A stretch of 64,000 nt of DNA from Hygrophila difformis (lineage: Eukaryota > Streptophyta > Magnoliopsida > Lamiales > Acanthaceae). Under the pieces are notes generated by a model that was not told where the DNA came from, did no database searches, and saw only the letters and a program-made list of their open reading frames with translations. This document shows positions 40,830-52,812 of this stretch, piece by piece. The position numbers and the translations under genes were made by a program. The stretch covers positions 46,412,191 through 46,476,190 of the forward strand of contig JAOANR010000013.1 in assembly GCA_030278955.1 (NCBI GenBank), in the 5' to 3' direction. Numbering within the stretch: the stretch's first letter is position 1; each line of letters begins with the position of its first letter.

Positions 40830-43700
40830 AATTTAACCTTTATATTAATATTTTGAAGTTGAAATCCAATGATCTCAACCCATGATTAATTTGATATAAA
40901 GATCTTTGTTCAATTTCCCATTAAAAGACTCTTCTATAAAAATTAAACTCTAATGATCTAAGTATATAATCCGGACTGTAATTAATTAATTAATTATGGA
41001 ATGAGTGATTATTTGGACATAAAGAGTAATTATGGATTGAATTCCATACCCTTGCATGAAAAACCAATGTCTCTCATACAAGATGACCCAAAAATATTTT
41101 TCTTTTATTTATTTTGTCTTTTCCGTATTGTGTGAAACAGCTAGTAAGAGATATAACAGACTAATGTTGGCAGGTATTCCCACACGGAGAAACTAGCTCG
41201 TGGTCTGTATATTAATTACTAGATGTTATTTTGCATGGTCTGGATAGTGGTCGGTGGAAGCCTTGGCGGTTCGTCCATCCGGGATTATAATAGCTGCTCA
41301 GCTGACCCCTATCCGGATTCAGTTTCTCTTTCTTTATTTTAATTTCAAACCAGAATCTGGAGCTGTAGTAATATTAAATGATATATGCCAATGCCATCTA
41401 AAAATTCTTGCAGTAATAGAACATGTAGGTTTTCTATCCAATTCACAGATAGTGGAGTCTAAGATGACGGCGGCAACTGTCATTTAAGGCATTCTACTGT
41501 CTAAAAATCATCCCACCTGGAATAGTCAGGACCCGGATAGCAGATGTTTGCAGTCCGGATTATCCTGATTATTTTTGTCATCTTTTTAGCCAAATAAATT
41601 CCTCTCATCTCCGGCTATTTCATCTCTGTGTTTCAACTTCTGTCTAAACCCACCTTATATTTTGGGTTATTTAATTTTACACTCCTTTATAAACTTATGC
41701 ATGATATTATTATGTAGATACTGTGGTCATTATTATTTTGGGATCCTTCCCTTGGACATAGGAGTCTTGATTTAAATCAGATGCCTCATACTAAATTTCC
41801 AACAAAAATTCATTTATAAAATCCGGATCTAAGTAAGGGATAAATTCCACTGTTATGACTAATTCATATCCGACTGGGGGTTGATTTTGGGAAATTAGAA
41901 GCAGGGTCAGCGATTAGGTCTCACCTAGACTGAAAGGATCTGTATTTTAATTGAGAGTCTAGTACCTGTTTAGGGAATGATTTTCAAAGATTTATTATTT
42001 TCCAAAATTGCTGTATGTTGGAAATCTTATATTAAATATTGCACTGACTCAGAGTCCACTTAGATTCAGAGGAGGGTTGATAGATAATACTAGAGGAACA
42101 ACATTCGGGCCTTGGTTATTTTCTGAGATAGGGTTGAGTATTCTTTCAACTGTTGTCCTCTTCTGCCAAAGCATATTTTTGAGTCCTGAGTGAGTGCATC
42201 CGGAACGAACTAATTTATTAGTTCGTTTCATTAGTTTGTATCTCATAACCACCCGGAAGGAAGTGAACACTGCGAGCGATTCACTGAGATCCGGGACTTC
42301 TTGATCCACATCCGGTCATTCTGACTGGGGACTTTCTTTTACTACCAGGGTCAGACTTTCAAAAACCTCCGAGTGATAGGACTTTAAATGCTTTCGTTGC
42401 CGCTTTCGTTTAACTGTTTTCCATAGAGGTCACTCGGCTGTATTGAGAGTTGTGTAACTGCTACTAGGACTGAGAGTTAAGGAATAGTTCAGGGCTTGAG
42501 TAGAATCTTTGGGTGTGACATGGGGGAATGATAACGGTACTTGACACTTCAATAAATGATTTGTCAGGTGTTGCTTGTCCACCACAGATGAATGATATGC
42601 CTCAGCATGGCCATGTGAGGGCAGTTGTGAGTCTGTGGTATCTTAGAATTTATTTTCTTAAGAGCATGTAAATTCTTACTGTAAGTACCTGTCCGATAAA
42701 GGGAACATAGTATAGGAAGCATGAGAGTTATCTAACTGAAAGGATTATCCCAAGCTAAGATCTGTGTAACGGAATGGAAGTTTAATTGTGTTTCATCTGA
42801 ATCTTGTCCAATCTTTATTATTTTCTTCCTGTCCCTTCTGTCATATTTTAACCGCTTTCTTAGAATAATTTTACCGCTTTCTTAGAATAATTTTATTGCT
42901 TTCTTAGATTAAATTTAAATCGCTTTCTAGAATAATTTTATCTGCTTTATTTTAATTGCTTTCTTAGCTTAGTTTAAATTCTGTCAAGTATATCATAATC
43001 AAACACAAACTCGAATCGAGTAACCGAGTGGAAAATCTTAGTAAATGACGTGGGCCCTGCTTCCATCGCATATCCTCCAGTGAACGATCCGGTACTTACT
43101 ATAAATACTGCAATTTTTGACTCCGTGCGCTTTCGGGGGCACAGTTTCTTAACACGAGTAATAAAAACGTGACAACCTATAAATATATCCCTAATCCCAA
43201 CTCCGCCTTCATAAATTGGTTTCATAAAATAAAATTGAAAACCAGGATTATGATTTTTCAGAAAATACTCATATAGTGGGAATGTATTCCATGGCAAGGA
43301 TCTTCATGACATAAAACTATGATAAGTTTCATGATGCCAAACGCTGGGGATCTTCAGTGTGACAGACTGAAGGTCAAGATTGAATTATCTATCCCGGATG
43401 CACCGTGAAAATTGTCAAAAGTTTCATGCCGGGGAGGTCCACAGCGCCGTTTGAAATCAAAGCAATCCACATGAGTAATAAAAAGTGGAATATATCTTTA
43501 AACCCCTTCCCATGAATCATAACTCTTTTCATTTAATAAATTCAAACTTGGGATATTTTAGAAAATACTCGTGTGCGGAAATTGTCAAAAGTTTCATTCT
43601 GTACTAGTCATTCAATGGTTTTTTTCTGCTCAACTATTAGTCGTTCAATGGTTGAATCCAAATAATCAAATGAGTAAGTTTGATCAACTATTCCATCCCT
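40830..43700. other. Non-coding, probably old retrotransposon-derived DNA
   Basis: No ORF above about 110 codons and no recognisable domain. It contains a roughly 22-bp tandem array (accgctttcttagaataattt, about 42851-42975) and two diverged copies of a ~110-bp block (about 43158-43280 and 43467-43570, sharing gagtaataaaaa...agaaaatactc). The composition and recurring phrases (tccggat, gtcaggacc) look like a decayed LTR element, but I cannot define borders. Confidence 0.45.
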
Positions 43701-43709
43701 TCTTTAATA

Positions 43710-43968
43710 CTCCCTCCGTCCCATTTAACTTGTCATGTTTCACTTTTGCACACAATCCAATGCACTTTTTGAACGGTTAATATCTCTAAATATGTACAAT
43801 GAAAATTATATAAAATATATATTATAAAACTAAATGATCATATGATTCTAACAAGACCCAACTCGAGTATTTTTTTCTAAATATATAGTTGCAATAAAAT
43901 TGAGTCAAAGCTGTATAATGAACAGTGTTAAAAAGTCAAACTGGACAAGTGTAGTGGGACGGAGGGAG
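43710..43968. mobile_element. Stowaway-like MITE
   Basis: 259 bp between TA dinucleotides, starting CTCCCTCCGTCCCA and ending TGGGACGGAGGGAG, essentially perfect terminal inverted repeats. Same length as the intronic copy at 7342-7600. Confidence 0.9.
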
Positions 43969-44047
43969 TAGATAATTTCAATTTCGATGACTAATGATTA
44001 TATTAATTGATAAAGTTTTATTTTGACCCTTTAAACTGAACTCTTTA

Positions 44048-44311
44048 CTTCCTCTGTCTCATTGTTTTTGTTACATTGGTCTTCGACACACATGCCGATA
44101 TACATTTTCAATAGTTAATAACTTAAATTGTGTACAACGAAAAATTATAAAAAGTTGATTGTCTAAAACTACAAGATTAGACGAATCTAACAAGATCTCA
44201 CTTGACTATGTTTTTTATTACATAACTATATATACAAAAAGTTTGAATCAAAGTTAAATAGTGAATAGTGCAAAAAAATCATCCGTAACAAAAATGTTGA
44301 GACGGAGGTAG
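44048..44311. mobile_element. Stowaway-like MITE
   Basis: 264 bp between TA dinucleotides, starting CTTCCTCTGTCTCA and ending TGAGACGGAGGTAG. The interior is shared with the neighbouring copy (gattagacgaatctaacaag). Confidence 0.85.
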
Positions 44312-45340
44312 TAATAATAAACTAATAATTACATGAAGTGAACAAACTGATGATTTTACACTTTCAACCAAAAAAAAACCATTGATAATAAACCTTTAGA
44401 AAGAATATTTTTGTAAATTAAATGAAAATATTGAAAAAATATAATTTATATCTAAATTAATAATTATTGTCAAATACACACACACAAAAAAAAACAATTA
44501 TTGTCAAATATTTTTTGATTTTCAAAAGACAAATACTATAGAAATGGAGATATCACACGTATTTTTATTAAAAAAAATAAAATACTAATGGTAAGGTCCG
44601 TATCAAATATACTAGTACAATGCTCATCCAAAAAAAATATACTAGTACAAAAAATTCCAAAAGTTGTATCCGTCCTGTATAATACCATAAGTCTCCATAT
44701 GGCGTTATTTATAGCTGTATTACACTACTTACCCATCATCGGGAAACGAGCAGCGCATCGATCGGTAAGAGCAGGCAAAAGTCACACACGGCGTAATTGT
44801 CCGTGAGAAAACGACCCTAGCAGCCTAGAAGCTGCACAGGCTCCAACAGCCCAACGGAACGGAAGCCTCGAAGAGTGACAACAAGGAGTGAACCAGAGAC
44901 GAGGTACTACTACAGGAGTTATGGCCGCCGTACGTATGTCTGTGAATATACTTTATTTATTTATCTTGGGCTGTCTTGAGATTTGCGTACTCGGTCGGTC
45001 AAATTAATGTTAGTAGACTAGTGGTGGTGTGAAATTAAAGAAAAAAAAAAAAGAAAGATTTAATTTTTAATGCTACTACTTGTCCACTTTTTGCTCTCTA
45101 TATTTATTTACGCACACTGATGTATTTTCCACACTCCTGCTCTTCTTCCATTAACTTTGCTGCCTAGTAGTGGTAGACCGGTAAAGGGGGTCTATATCAA
45201 CTGTTATTTCTGCCAAGGTGTTTTTCTTGATCTTTGTCATATTTGACGATGTCAAGAAATCGGAGCCATTGATTTCTAATCCCCTTTCTACACTCTTCTC
45301 TTGGGCGATTTTGGTTGTTGATAGAGTTATCTTTATGCTC
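44312..45340. other. CRF upstream region, no gene seen
   Basis: AT-rich DNA, then the CRF promoter. No convincing ORF is present. A TATA box at its right end marks the CRF transcription unit. Confidence 0.5.
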
Positions 45341-45348
45341 TATATATA
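45341..45348 (+). promoter_or_regulatory. TATA box of the CRF gene
   Basis: TATATATA at 45341-45348 would place transcription start near 45375, giving a leader of about 470 nt after splicing, consistent with the long uORF-bearing 5' UTR. Confidence 0.6.
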
Positions 45349-45464
45349 GGTGAATCTGATTCTTTCGTCGATTTCTTTTTTGGGTGCTCGTTATCTTTAG
45401 CGTTGGGGAGAGAAGACGAGGAGGGTTGTCCGAGTTTTGGGGTTTGGAGTGGAAGTGAGGTTTT

Positions 45465-45985
45465 ATGTCGACAAGATTTGATTTTGCTTCCGTTGTGTTT
45501 TGGGCTTTGTTGAAGCGCCGTTTCTCATCGATTTCTTCGTCTGCTCCTTACTGTACGCCAAAGTCTCTCTGCTGTGGAGTCCAGCAGAGCACCCTCTTTT
45601 TCTCCCCAACAGTTTCGATGCGTTTGAGGCCCAGAAGGTAGAACTACAATTTTATTTGTTTGCCTAAACCCTTTTTGGATTTATTTCTTTTTAGTAGTCT
45701 TGTTTGTGCTCTGTATTTGCTTTTCTGGGTTTTTACTGGTAGATAGTGTTTTTCTCTATCGTAACCTGTGTATAATGGTTTGTTTGCAGGACTTGTTCTG
45801 GAGTTGTGTGTTTTGGTGGCTATCACATAAACCGGTTGTTCAATCTGTTCGTGTTCTTGAGAAGTACCCCCCCTTTGATTTTCACCCTTTTTGGCGGCCT
45901 TAGCTTTTTTAAGTATTTTGTTATTTGTTATTTGGAGAGTTCAATTTTGTTAGTATTCTTGCTTAGGGGTTTTGAATTTGTTTGA
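45465..45985 (+). CDS. Spliced 122-codon upstream ORF in the CRF leader
   Basis: ATG at 45465 starts MSTRFDFASVVFWALLKRRF. The frame runs to 45637, crosses a probable intron 45638-45789 (AGAAG|GTAGAA ... TTTGCAG|GACTTG) and continues to TGA at 45983-45985, 15 nt before the CRF start. With the intron spliced the frame is open for 122 codons; if retained it stops at 45639 after 58 codons. The predicted peptide is Ser/Phe/Leu-rich with a hydrophobic C-terminal half. From memory, the Arabidopsis CRF10 locus has an annotated conserved-peptide uORF (CPuORF53), so this is probably its homologue. It would be expected to repress or gate translation of the main ORF. The splice sites and the peptide's conservation are untested here. 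Confidence 0.65.
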
Positions 45986-46000
45986 ACTGAGAAATAAAGC

Positions 46001-47116
46001 ATGTCAGAACCCCCAAAGCAAGTAGTAGTATCTATGTCTATGAATAAAGAAACTGTAGCAGTACATCGAAAGCCAAAAATTAGGCCGGAACCTTCAAAAC
46101 CCTTAAAAAGAATTCGAATAGTTTGTACCGACCCTGATGCCACCGATTCATCGGATGATGATGAGGGGGCGGCTTGCGACAGGAAAGTCAAACGTGTTGT
46201 GCACGAAGTTTCTTTCTCAATCGGGAACGACCGTCGTGCGCTGAAATCCGCCCCCGATTCGGAGAGCTCTGTTCAGGATAGCACCGGAGAGAAACTAATT
46301 AACAAGAAAAGAGCCACCACCCCTTTCCTAGAAAGGAAGCCGGCGAGCCTGGCAGGGAAATACAGAGGTGTTCGCCAGCGGAAGTGGGGCAAATGGGCCG
46401 CTGAAATACGCGACCCGATTCAACACAAGAGGGTTTGGTTGGGTACTTATAGTACTGCTGAGGAGGCGTCGAGAGCTTATGAGCTCAAACGTCTCGAATT
46501 TGAGGCGTTGGCTAATAATGGCTCCGCTGCTGCTCTCTCTTCAGACAAGAGTTCGAATGGTGAGAGTGATGATACACCCGTCTGCTCTCCCGTGGCTTCT
46601 AAATTTGTCGACAACATGGAGTTCAAGAATGATGTATCCGAGGATTCAACTGCGAGCGTTGGATCCGTTGCTTCCCGTACTTGTCCGTCGTCTGTGCTCG
46701 AGTTGGATTCGATGACTTCAGCTGCTGACGAGCAATCCAGAGATGTGAAGGCTAATAATGATGATGCACCCGTCGTCACGGTGAATGCTGAGAAAGAATT
46801 GGATGATTCTGGAGACGAGGAACGGATGCTGCTGGCTGGGATTGGGGATGATTTGGACATGGACATGGACATGGAGATGGATATGGAGTCGTTCTTCTTG
46901 GAGAACGATTTTGTCGCGGATGATTTCTTCAATGGATTTGATGATCTACCTGTTGGTGAGATTAATGGTGTTGATGCTCACCACCCCATTTCGCTGCAGG
47001 ATTTCGACTTTGAATTCAACAACGAAGCCCTGTCCTGGCTCGACGAATCATCCAATTTGATGAAAGGGTCCCAATCCCTGATGAATGGCGCTTCACTCAA
47101 TATTGTGTGCTCATAA
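46001..47116 (+). CDS. CRF: Cytokinin response factor, AP2/ERF family (CRF10/11 type)
   Basis: Single-exon coding region of 371 residues for a nuclear ERF transcription factor. The CRF domain is at about 36-55 ([20 protein letters not shown]), the mark of the B-5 ERF/CRF group that links to cytokinin phosphorelay proteins. The AP2 DNA-binding domain is at about 120-170, with [36 protein letters not shown] and the usual WAAEIRD recognition strand. The C-terminal half is acidic, with an Asp-Met repeat ([10 protein letters not shown], from GACATG units at about 46856-46880) and a probable acidic activation patch. Gene order with TKPR2, NPF3.1 and LTA2 supports orthology to the CRF10/CRF11 pair. 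The leader carries a long spliced uORF. Confidence 0.93.
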   Translation: MSEPPKQVVVSMSMNKETVAVHRKPKIRPEPSKPLKRIRIVCTDPDATDSSDDDEGAACDRKVKRVVHEVSFSIGNDRRALKSAPDSESSVQDSTGEKLINKKRATTPFLERKPASLAGKYRGVRQRKWGKWAAEIRDPIQHKRVWLGTYSTAEEASRAYELKRLEFEALANNGSAAALSSDKSSNGESDDTPVCSPVASKFVDNMEFKNDVSEDSTASVGSVASRTCPSSVLELDSMTSAADEQSRDVKANNDDAPVVTVNAEKELDDSGDEERMLLAGIGDDLDMDMDMEMDMESFFLENDFVADDFFNGFDDLPVGEINGVDAHHPISLQDFDFEFNNEALSWLDESSNLMKGSQSLMNGASLNIVCS

Positions 47117-48800
47117 GTTTTGCAGATTGTATTAGTAGGGTTGATCTATTTCATTTCAAGCTTTCTAGCTAGTGGTTGTTTGTTAAGGGCTGAAAATTTC
47201 AGTTCTGCAGTTTTGATCCCTTTGGGTTTTCTGGTGCTGTTAGAGCCGTCCTTAGGGCTACTTTGGTTGTTTCATGTTGAATCCGTATATGTCTTGTTTT
47301 TGGTGTTGAGAGCTTTTCATATCTTACATACTACTACTACAAGCATATGTGTATCCAAGTCTCTTTAGACTGGTGTTTTGGATGAAGTTGTGATTGAAAG
47401 TTACTTGTTCCAACTTCCCCAATTGTCCGATTCCATTGCTTTATTTCTGCCTCTTCATCGGTCTACATCTTGCCTTGTCTAGTTGCCATACTACTCCAAT
47501 CTTAATACGCCCCTACTACATTTGCATAACACTATTATGGCGGCTGGCTGGCTACTCTGTTGACTTTTAGTTATACTGTGCCAATATGAATAAATAAACC
47601 TATTAGTAGTAGTACTATTACAAATACAAAAGGAAGATTTTGCAGATCTATAGGGGTTGAAAGAATACAAGGGCAAAGAATGAAAGAACGAAATTTGCTG
47701 TGTCCCCAACTCCCAAATTCTGAAATTTCTTTCCCAACTCATGAAGATAAAGAGAGGAAAAAATGAAAAAAGATGGGCAAAACAACAAAAAACAACTGTC
47801 AATGAATCAAGAATTTTTTGCCCTTTTCAGGCAGTGGCCACTAGGTTAATAGTAGTATGTGAAATAAATCGAATTACCTTGCATAAATTTAACGTATCTG
47901 TCAACTTTAATGCGGTCTTCTTTGTGTTGACCATATAGAAGTAATTCCCTAATTTTTTTTGGATATTCTATTAAGCGACTTTCCCCTTAAACGAAAATGT
48001 TACCCAACTGTTTTAATTATATTATTAAAATTCCCTCTCTCAACTTTTTCGTTTAATTGAGAACCTTAATTGGTCTTTAACTCCCATAGAAGATAAACAA
48101 ACAAATAATGTGGGGAGCATTGGTCTTGGAACTTTATGTGGTATAATTGTTATCGATCTTGATAAATTAATCTATTATCCTGGATTTTCAATTTCATGTA
48201 TTGTCTATCCTTCTATCAGATACTTATTATTCTAAATTTGTAATTTTTTTTAAAAAAAAAAGAAAAAAGATTTTGGTTAAATTTTCCGCATTTCTTATGA
48301 TATAGGAGTATATAATTATTCTAAATATGTAATTCTAAAAATTTTAAAGATATTTAATCATAACAAAAATTTATGATTTTTTGTTTTTTTCCTTTTTGTT
48401 AACTTTTTATTCGTTCAAAAAGTAAATCTGAAAAATGCATCATTCAATTATTCTTTGTTAATAGAATAATTAAACATAACTTTTATTAAATTTTAAACAA
48501 TTTATGTTTAATTTTGAGGATATGTCTCATATGACTAAAAATTACATTAATGAAGTATTAGCACATGATGATGCGGTTCTATAATGAGAAAAAGGGTTCG
48601 AGTTTTAGAAATCAAAATGAAACTTTGCAATAGTAAGTAGGAAACAATAATGATGAGAATGGTGGGCTATGACACCAGCTGCGATGCTCACTCATATTAT
48701 AATGGGTCATTAGACTTTTTTGTATCTAGAAATTTATTACTGGTTCATTTCCCTTAGACAGGTGAGATCATTGATATTTTGGACTTTGCTGCATTCGCAA

Positions 48801-48862
<62 letters not shown>

Positions 48863-49066
48863 TGGTCAAAATGTTTTTCCAGTAGATTTAAAACACATCC
48901 CCAACCGATTCTGGATCTCCACAGAAAATTTTCTATGAATGAGCATTATGAATTATTATGACATATCAGGATTTTTTTATGACGACCTACATTTTGTAGT
49001 AGTTATAGTAGTATATTGCTTGTGAAATACTGCAACATACAGCTGCATTTCATTATGCGTCAGTGA
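47117..49066. other. CRF 3' UTR and AT-rich spacer
   Basis: The first ~250 bases are probably the CRF 3' UTR. The rest is AT-rich without a recognisable gene. A (TAT)20 microsatellite occupies 48801-48860 and produces tyrosine- and leucine-run ORFs that are artefacts. Confidence 0.55.
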
Positions 49067-49125
49067 TCCGCGCCCCCCCCAAATAGTTGAAATGACATTT
49101 CTTTTTTTTTTTTTTTTTTTTTTTA

Positions 49126-49640
49126 ATTTGTTAAGTTAATTTTTTTTACTTTTTCTACAAAAAGGTTAATAAGTAAAAAATTATAAGTTGAAATTAAAAA
49201 AAAATTATTTATTTAAAACTTACTCTTTACAATCTTCGAAATGAGTATAATATTAAATAGGTAAAAATGTATCGTTTAAAAGTTATTTTTAATGGTACGT
49301 TTTTAATTATTTTATAAAAATTGTAATAAGTAAAAAAATAGAAACCAAAATTCAAGAAAATTTATATATTTAAAAACTATCTTTCACGATTTTCAAAATG
49401 AGTATAATATCAAATATGTACAAATGTATCGTTTAAAAGTCGTTTTTTAAATTTCTTTAATTTTTTTTATTAAAATTAAAATGGTTATAACTTGAAAAAT
49501 ATAAGTCGAATTTTAAAAAATTACATATTCAAAAACTACTCTTCGAAATCTTTGAAACAAGACCAATATTGAAGAGTTAAAAACGTACCGTTCAAAAGTC
49601 GATTTTTCTATATAGTAAAAATGGTTAAATCAAATAAAAA
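49126..49640. repeat. 158-bp sub-repeat array in left MULE TIR
   Basis: About three diverged units with spacing 157-159 bp (aaatgtatcg-like markers at 49265, 49422 and 49581), reverse complementary to the array at 52813-53405. Confidence 0.8.
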
Positions 49641-49706
49641 GTGTAGAATATTAAAAAAATCTCACTATAAAAGTGAAAATTACATATACAAATGTTTACA
49701 TATAAT

Positions 49707-52573
49707 CTAATCTATTATTCCTCCAAATACAGGTGCTCTTGCAGGTGGAACTAAGTTCATCCAGCGTTGAATGCGGCTATGGTAGATATTTTGCCATTCG
49801 ATAGCCCCGTCAAACGCAAACCGGGTGCACCACATTATAATTGGTGGAACCGGATGATCATGGTGTAGATGCAGCTGGACAAAGTGGTTATTGTTAACCA
49901 AGCAAATTGCGATTTCTTTGTACTCTCCAAGTGAAGGAGCGTACCAAAGAGGAACATGGGTAAAACAAGCATTCATATTTGGACAGAATGTATGCAGCAC
50001 AACATTATAAGCCGAGGCAATGACCACTCCATGATCTATGGCGTCCATCCAATAGTCTTGACCGATAGGACTCTGAAATTTATTGAGTCTGTATAAAACG
50101 TTTCCCAATAAATCAGGCCCACCATAGATCAATTCATATATATCAAAATGCTCTGTTATCTCCTTGATCAGTGCAGCTCGGACGTCACGCCATTTCTCTT
50201 CATCGCCGTAGATAAGTGCTGCAATTGCTCTGAAACCACAATTACCATCGGCTTCCACATCAATAATCTGAGACACATAATCGCGAAATTCAGAAGGAAT
50301 GGAAGATTCATATTGGACGAAATGTCGTTTTTCCTGTCTTTTCTGTCCATTTAAAATACTTTTCTCAAATTTAGAGCGAAAGCGAGTTGTGTCCCATTCT
50401 TGAATTCCACTAGGCCGACCTTGGTGTCTAGTATTGTATGCCGGTGGTTGCACATCAATACTATCACTCATTCCAAATATATTTGATGACATATCGTGTT
50501 GAACTCCTTGACCGCCTATATCATGCCGCTTGAATGATAACCTTTGCCAATGTATGTGTATAAATTCCAGCGGAATTGACATGTTCATTTGTTGGCAAAA
50601 CGAAATGTCATGCTTGCACGGTAATCCATAAACAGTTTTAAATGAACATTCGCAAAGCCCAATTAAAAAGGTAGATGCTTTTGAAGCAGCATCTACTTGT
50701 TTGAAAACTAGCTCGGTTGCCTCTATCGATATCCGGGAAATGAGGTTGGCAAAAAGGTTATCATTCCTCCATTTATGCCGGGGAACATTTTTCGTAACAA
50801 AAATCTTCTTATATAATTAAGTAACAAAAAATCTTCTTATATAATTAAATTACCTTTGTGTAGTCGTGCTGCCTAAATGCATTATCTTGTTCGTCCATGC
50901 ATGAACAAATTTTGTGTGGTGTGGCCTTATCCACGTATCATTGAGGTAGTTTAATACTCGTGGATATGAGCTATAATCTTCACAAAAACAGCGCCAACCA
51001 TTCTGAAAATCAACCTCTGATTTTGACTTCACCAGCGAATGCCACCGACTCCAAAATTCATCCCACTGCGATCTAAGAATAGCCTTGCACTTGGCCGTTA
51101 TAGCCTTGTTTATGTGCCATTCACAGAGTAAATGGTTTGAATTTGGAAAACATGACTGAATAGCACCCACAAGACCCATGTCTCGATCCGTAACGAGTAC
51201 CGATGGCATCATCGCTCCAGTTTGATCAATTATATTTTTCAAATTTGATAATGCCCAACTAAAGTTATTTATAGTTTCATTACTAAGGTAGGCAGTCATC
51301 AACAAGAATGTTTGTCTAGTAGAAGTAATGCCAACAACCTCTAGTAATGGAATTCGGTACTCATTAGTCTTATAAGTCGAATCGAGTATGAGAACGGTTG
51401 GAAAGTTAATATATAATTCTAGACTCGTAGGGTGTATCCACATAATATCGGTTATTTTATTAGTGTTAGGATCTACTTGGTATTGAAAATGATATTTCTT
51501 TTTTTGAAGATTGTATAAGACGAACTGAGAAGTATTAAAGTCACCTAATTGACTCTTCCTATTCAGACTTATGACATTATATATACTTCTAATATTAGTG
51601 CTATTTGACGGAAATTTTTTTTTTATTACTTGAAGAATGCCTCGAGGGGCTGCTTCGTCAACCAGATCTTCCACAATTTTCTTTTCAACTGGTTTCAGTC
51701 TACATGCATATTCATGACCTTCAAAGTTTTCATAAGGTGGATGATTATGAATGCCACACTCTACTACCAATTGCCATAAGTCACTTTGCAAATCATGAGA
51801 GACCCCTTTTAGTTTAAATGGACAATTATTTTTTTTTGACCCAGTATTTTTAACCAGTGGCATTTCTTCAGATCTGTGTGGCTTATACTTACCCCCCCTT
51901 TCACAACCAAAAATGCATCTCGGTTTGCGATTTCCAGTGCTATTCATGGACTTGCTTATTACTACAACAAAACCATTCTTAATCGCAGTGGCTTGTACCC
52001 ATTCTTTCATTTCATCCCTAGATTGAAAAATCTTCAAAAAAAAAAAACATGTGTAAGCTCTTTCAATCCATTTTTATTATTTATTACTAATGATAAATCA
52101 ATATGAGCTATTTCCATAAATGAGATGTTCCAGAGTATGAGACGAAGGGCCGATAAGGGTGAAATAACTTAACTACTCTTTCCGCTTATAATTGTTATAA
52201 ATAGTAGATATTTTTAATTTTTTTTGTGATTCTAATATTTTTAAAAAATTAATGTATCATAGTAAAAGATCAATCGAATCAATCATTAACTGAATTATGG
52301 GCATGAAAAAAATATTTATAAGTAAAATTTTCAAATTAAACATAGCATGAAAATGAAAAATGAAATGAAAATTACCTTACTCGTTGTAAACTGTGACGCA
52401 TAATCATTGGCCGAGTCATGAACATTTTCTGAAAATTGACCAATTGCTTCATGATCGAGAGGATGATTGTTTTCATTAGTGGCTGCACCATGAAATCGCC
52501 AACTATCTGAGTTGTCGAACGGCCAATATTCAGATGGCCAATTGCTAGAAAATGAAGGGTCGAAGTTATCCAT
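49707..52573 (-). CDS. MULE transposase-derived protein with FAR1, SWIM and OTU domains
   Basis: Three exons (52376-52573, 50854-52031, 49707-50766) join in frame to 811 residues. Order: acidic leader; FAR1-type zinc-binding DNA domain (about 75-170, HNHP motif); MULE transposase core with VLILDSTYK (first Asp), VLVTDRDMGLVGA (second Asp) and LLCEWHINKA (CxxH); then GSTTTQ. Exon 3 starts past the block that normally follows (the (N)RVESAH-like segment with the third acidic residue), so that residue seems to be missing. It then gives a SWIM zinc finger (CECSFKTVYGLPCKHD) and an OTU cysteine protease domain with ADGNCGFRAIA (Asp, Cys) and VNNNHFVQLH (His). A TATA box lies at 52660. The 87-bp intron 50767-50853 contains a tandem duplication. 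It could be a transposase damaged by deletion or a protein kept for binding and deubiquitination. Confidence 0.75.
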
Positions 52574-52659
52574 ATTTTTGAATTTGTAAGTGCTGAACGA
52601 AGACTAGGTTTTGAAAGGGATATTGACGGGGTGGGAGAGGAGTAGCCAAGACTCCGTAT

Positions 52660-52667
52660 ATATAGGG
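52660..52667 (-). promoter_or_regulatory. TATA box of the MULE gene
   Basis: TATATATA in CCCCTATATATACGGAG on the gene strand, about 90 bases upstream of the start codon at 52573. Confidence 0.5.
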
Positions 52668-52690
52668 GAGGGAGGTATGGGCAAATCTTG

Positions 52691-52809
52691 AAAAGCGTGA
52701 TTTATAATCCCGAGGAGATAAAGGTTATCTCCTCGGGATTATAAAAAGCGTGATTTATAATCCCGAGGAGATAAAGGTTATCTCCTCGGGATTATAAATC
52801 ACGCTTTTT
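52691..52809. repeat. Two tandem perfect palindromes upstream of the MULE gene
   Basis: The second copy has 32-nt perfect arms (52743-52774 and 52778-52809) around the loop AGG. The first has 19-nt perfect arms (52703-52721 and 52725-52743; right arm TTATCTCCTCGGGATTATA) with the same loop. The two copies are tandem duplicates and the arms show no decay. Confidence 0.9.
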
Positions 52810-52812
52810 AAC

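Noticed and set aside
48720..48961. ORFs with poly-Tyr or poly-Leu runs
   Set aside because: Translations of a (TAT)n microsatellite.
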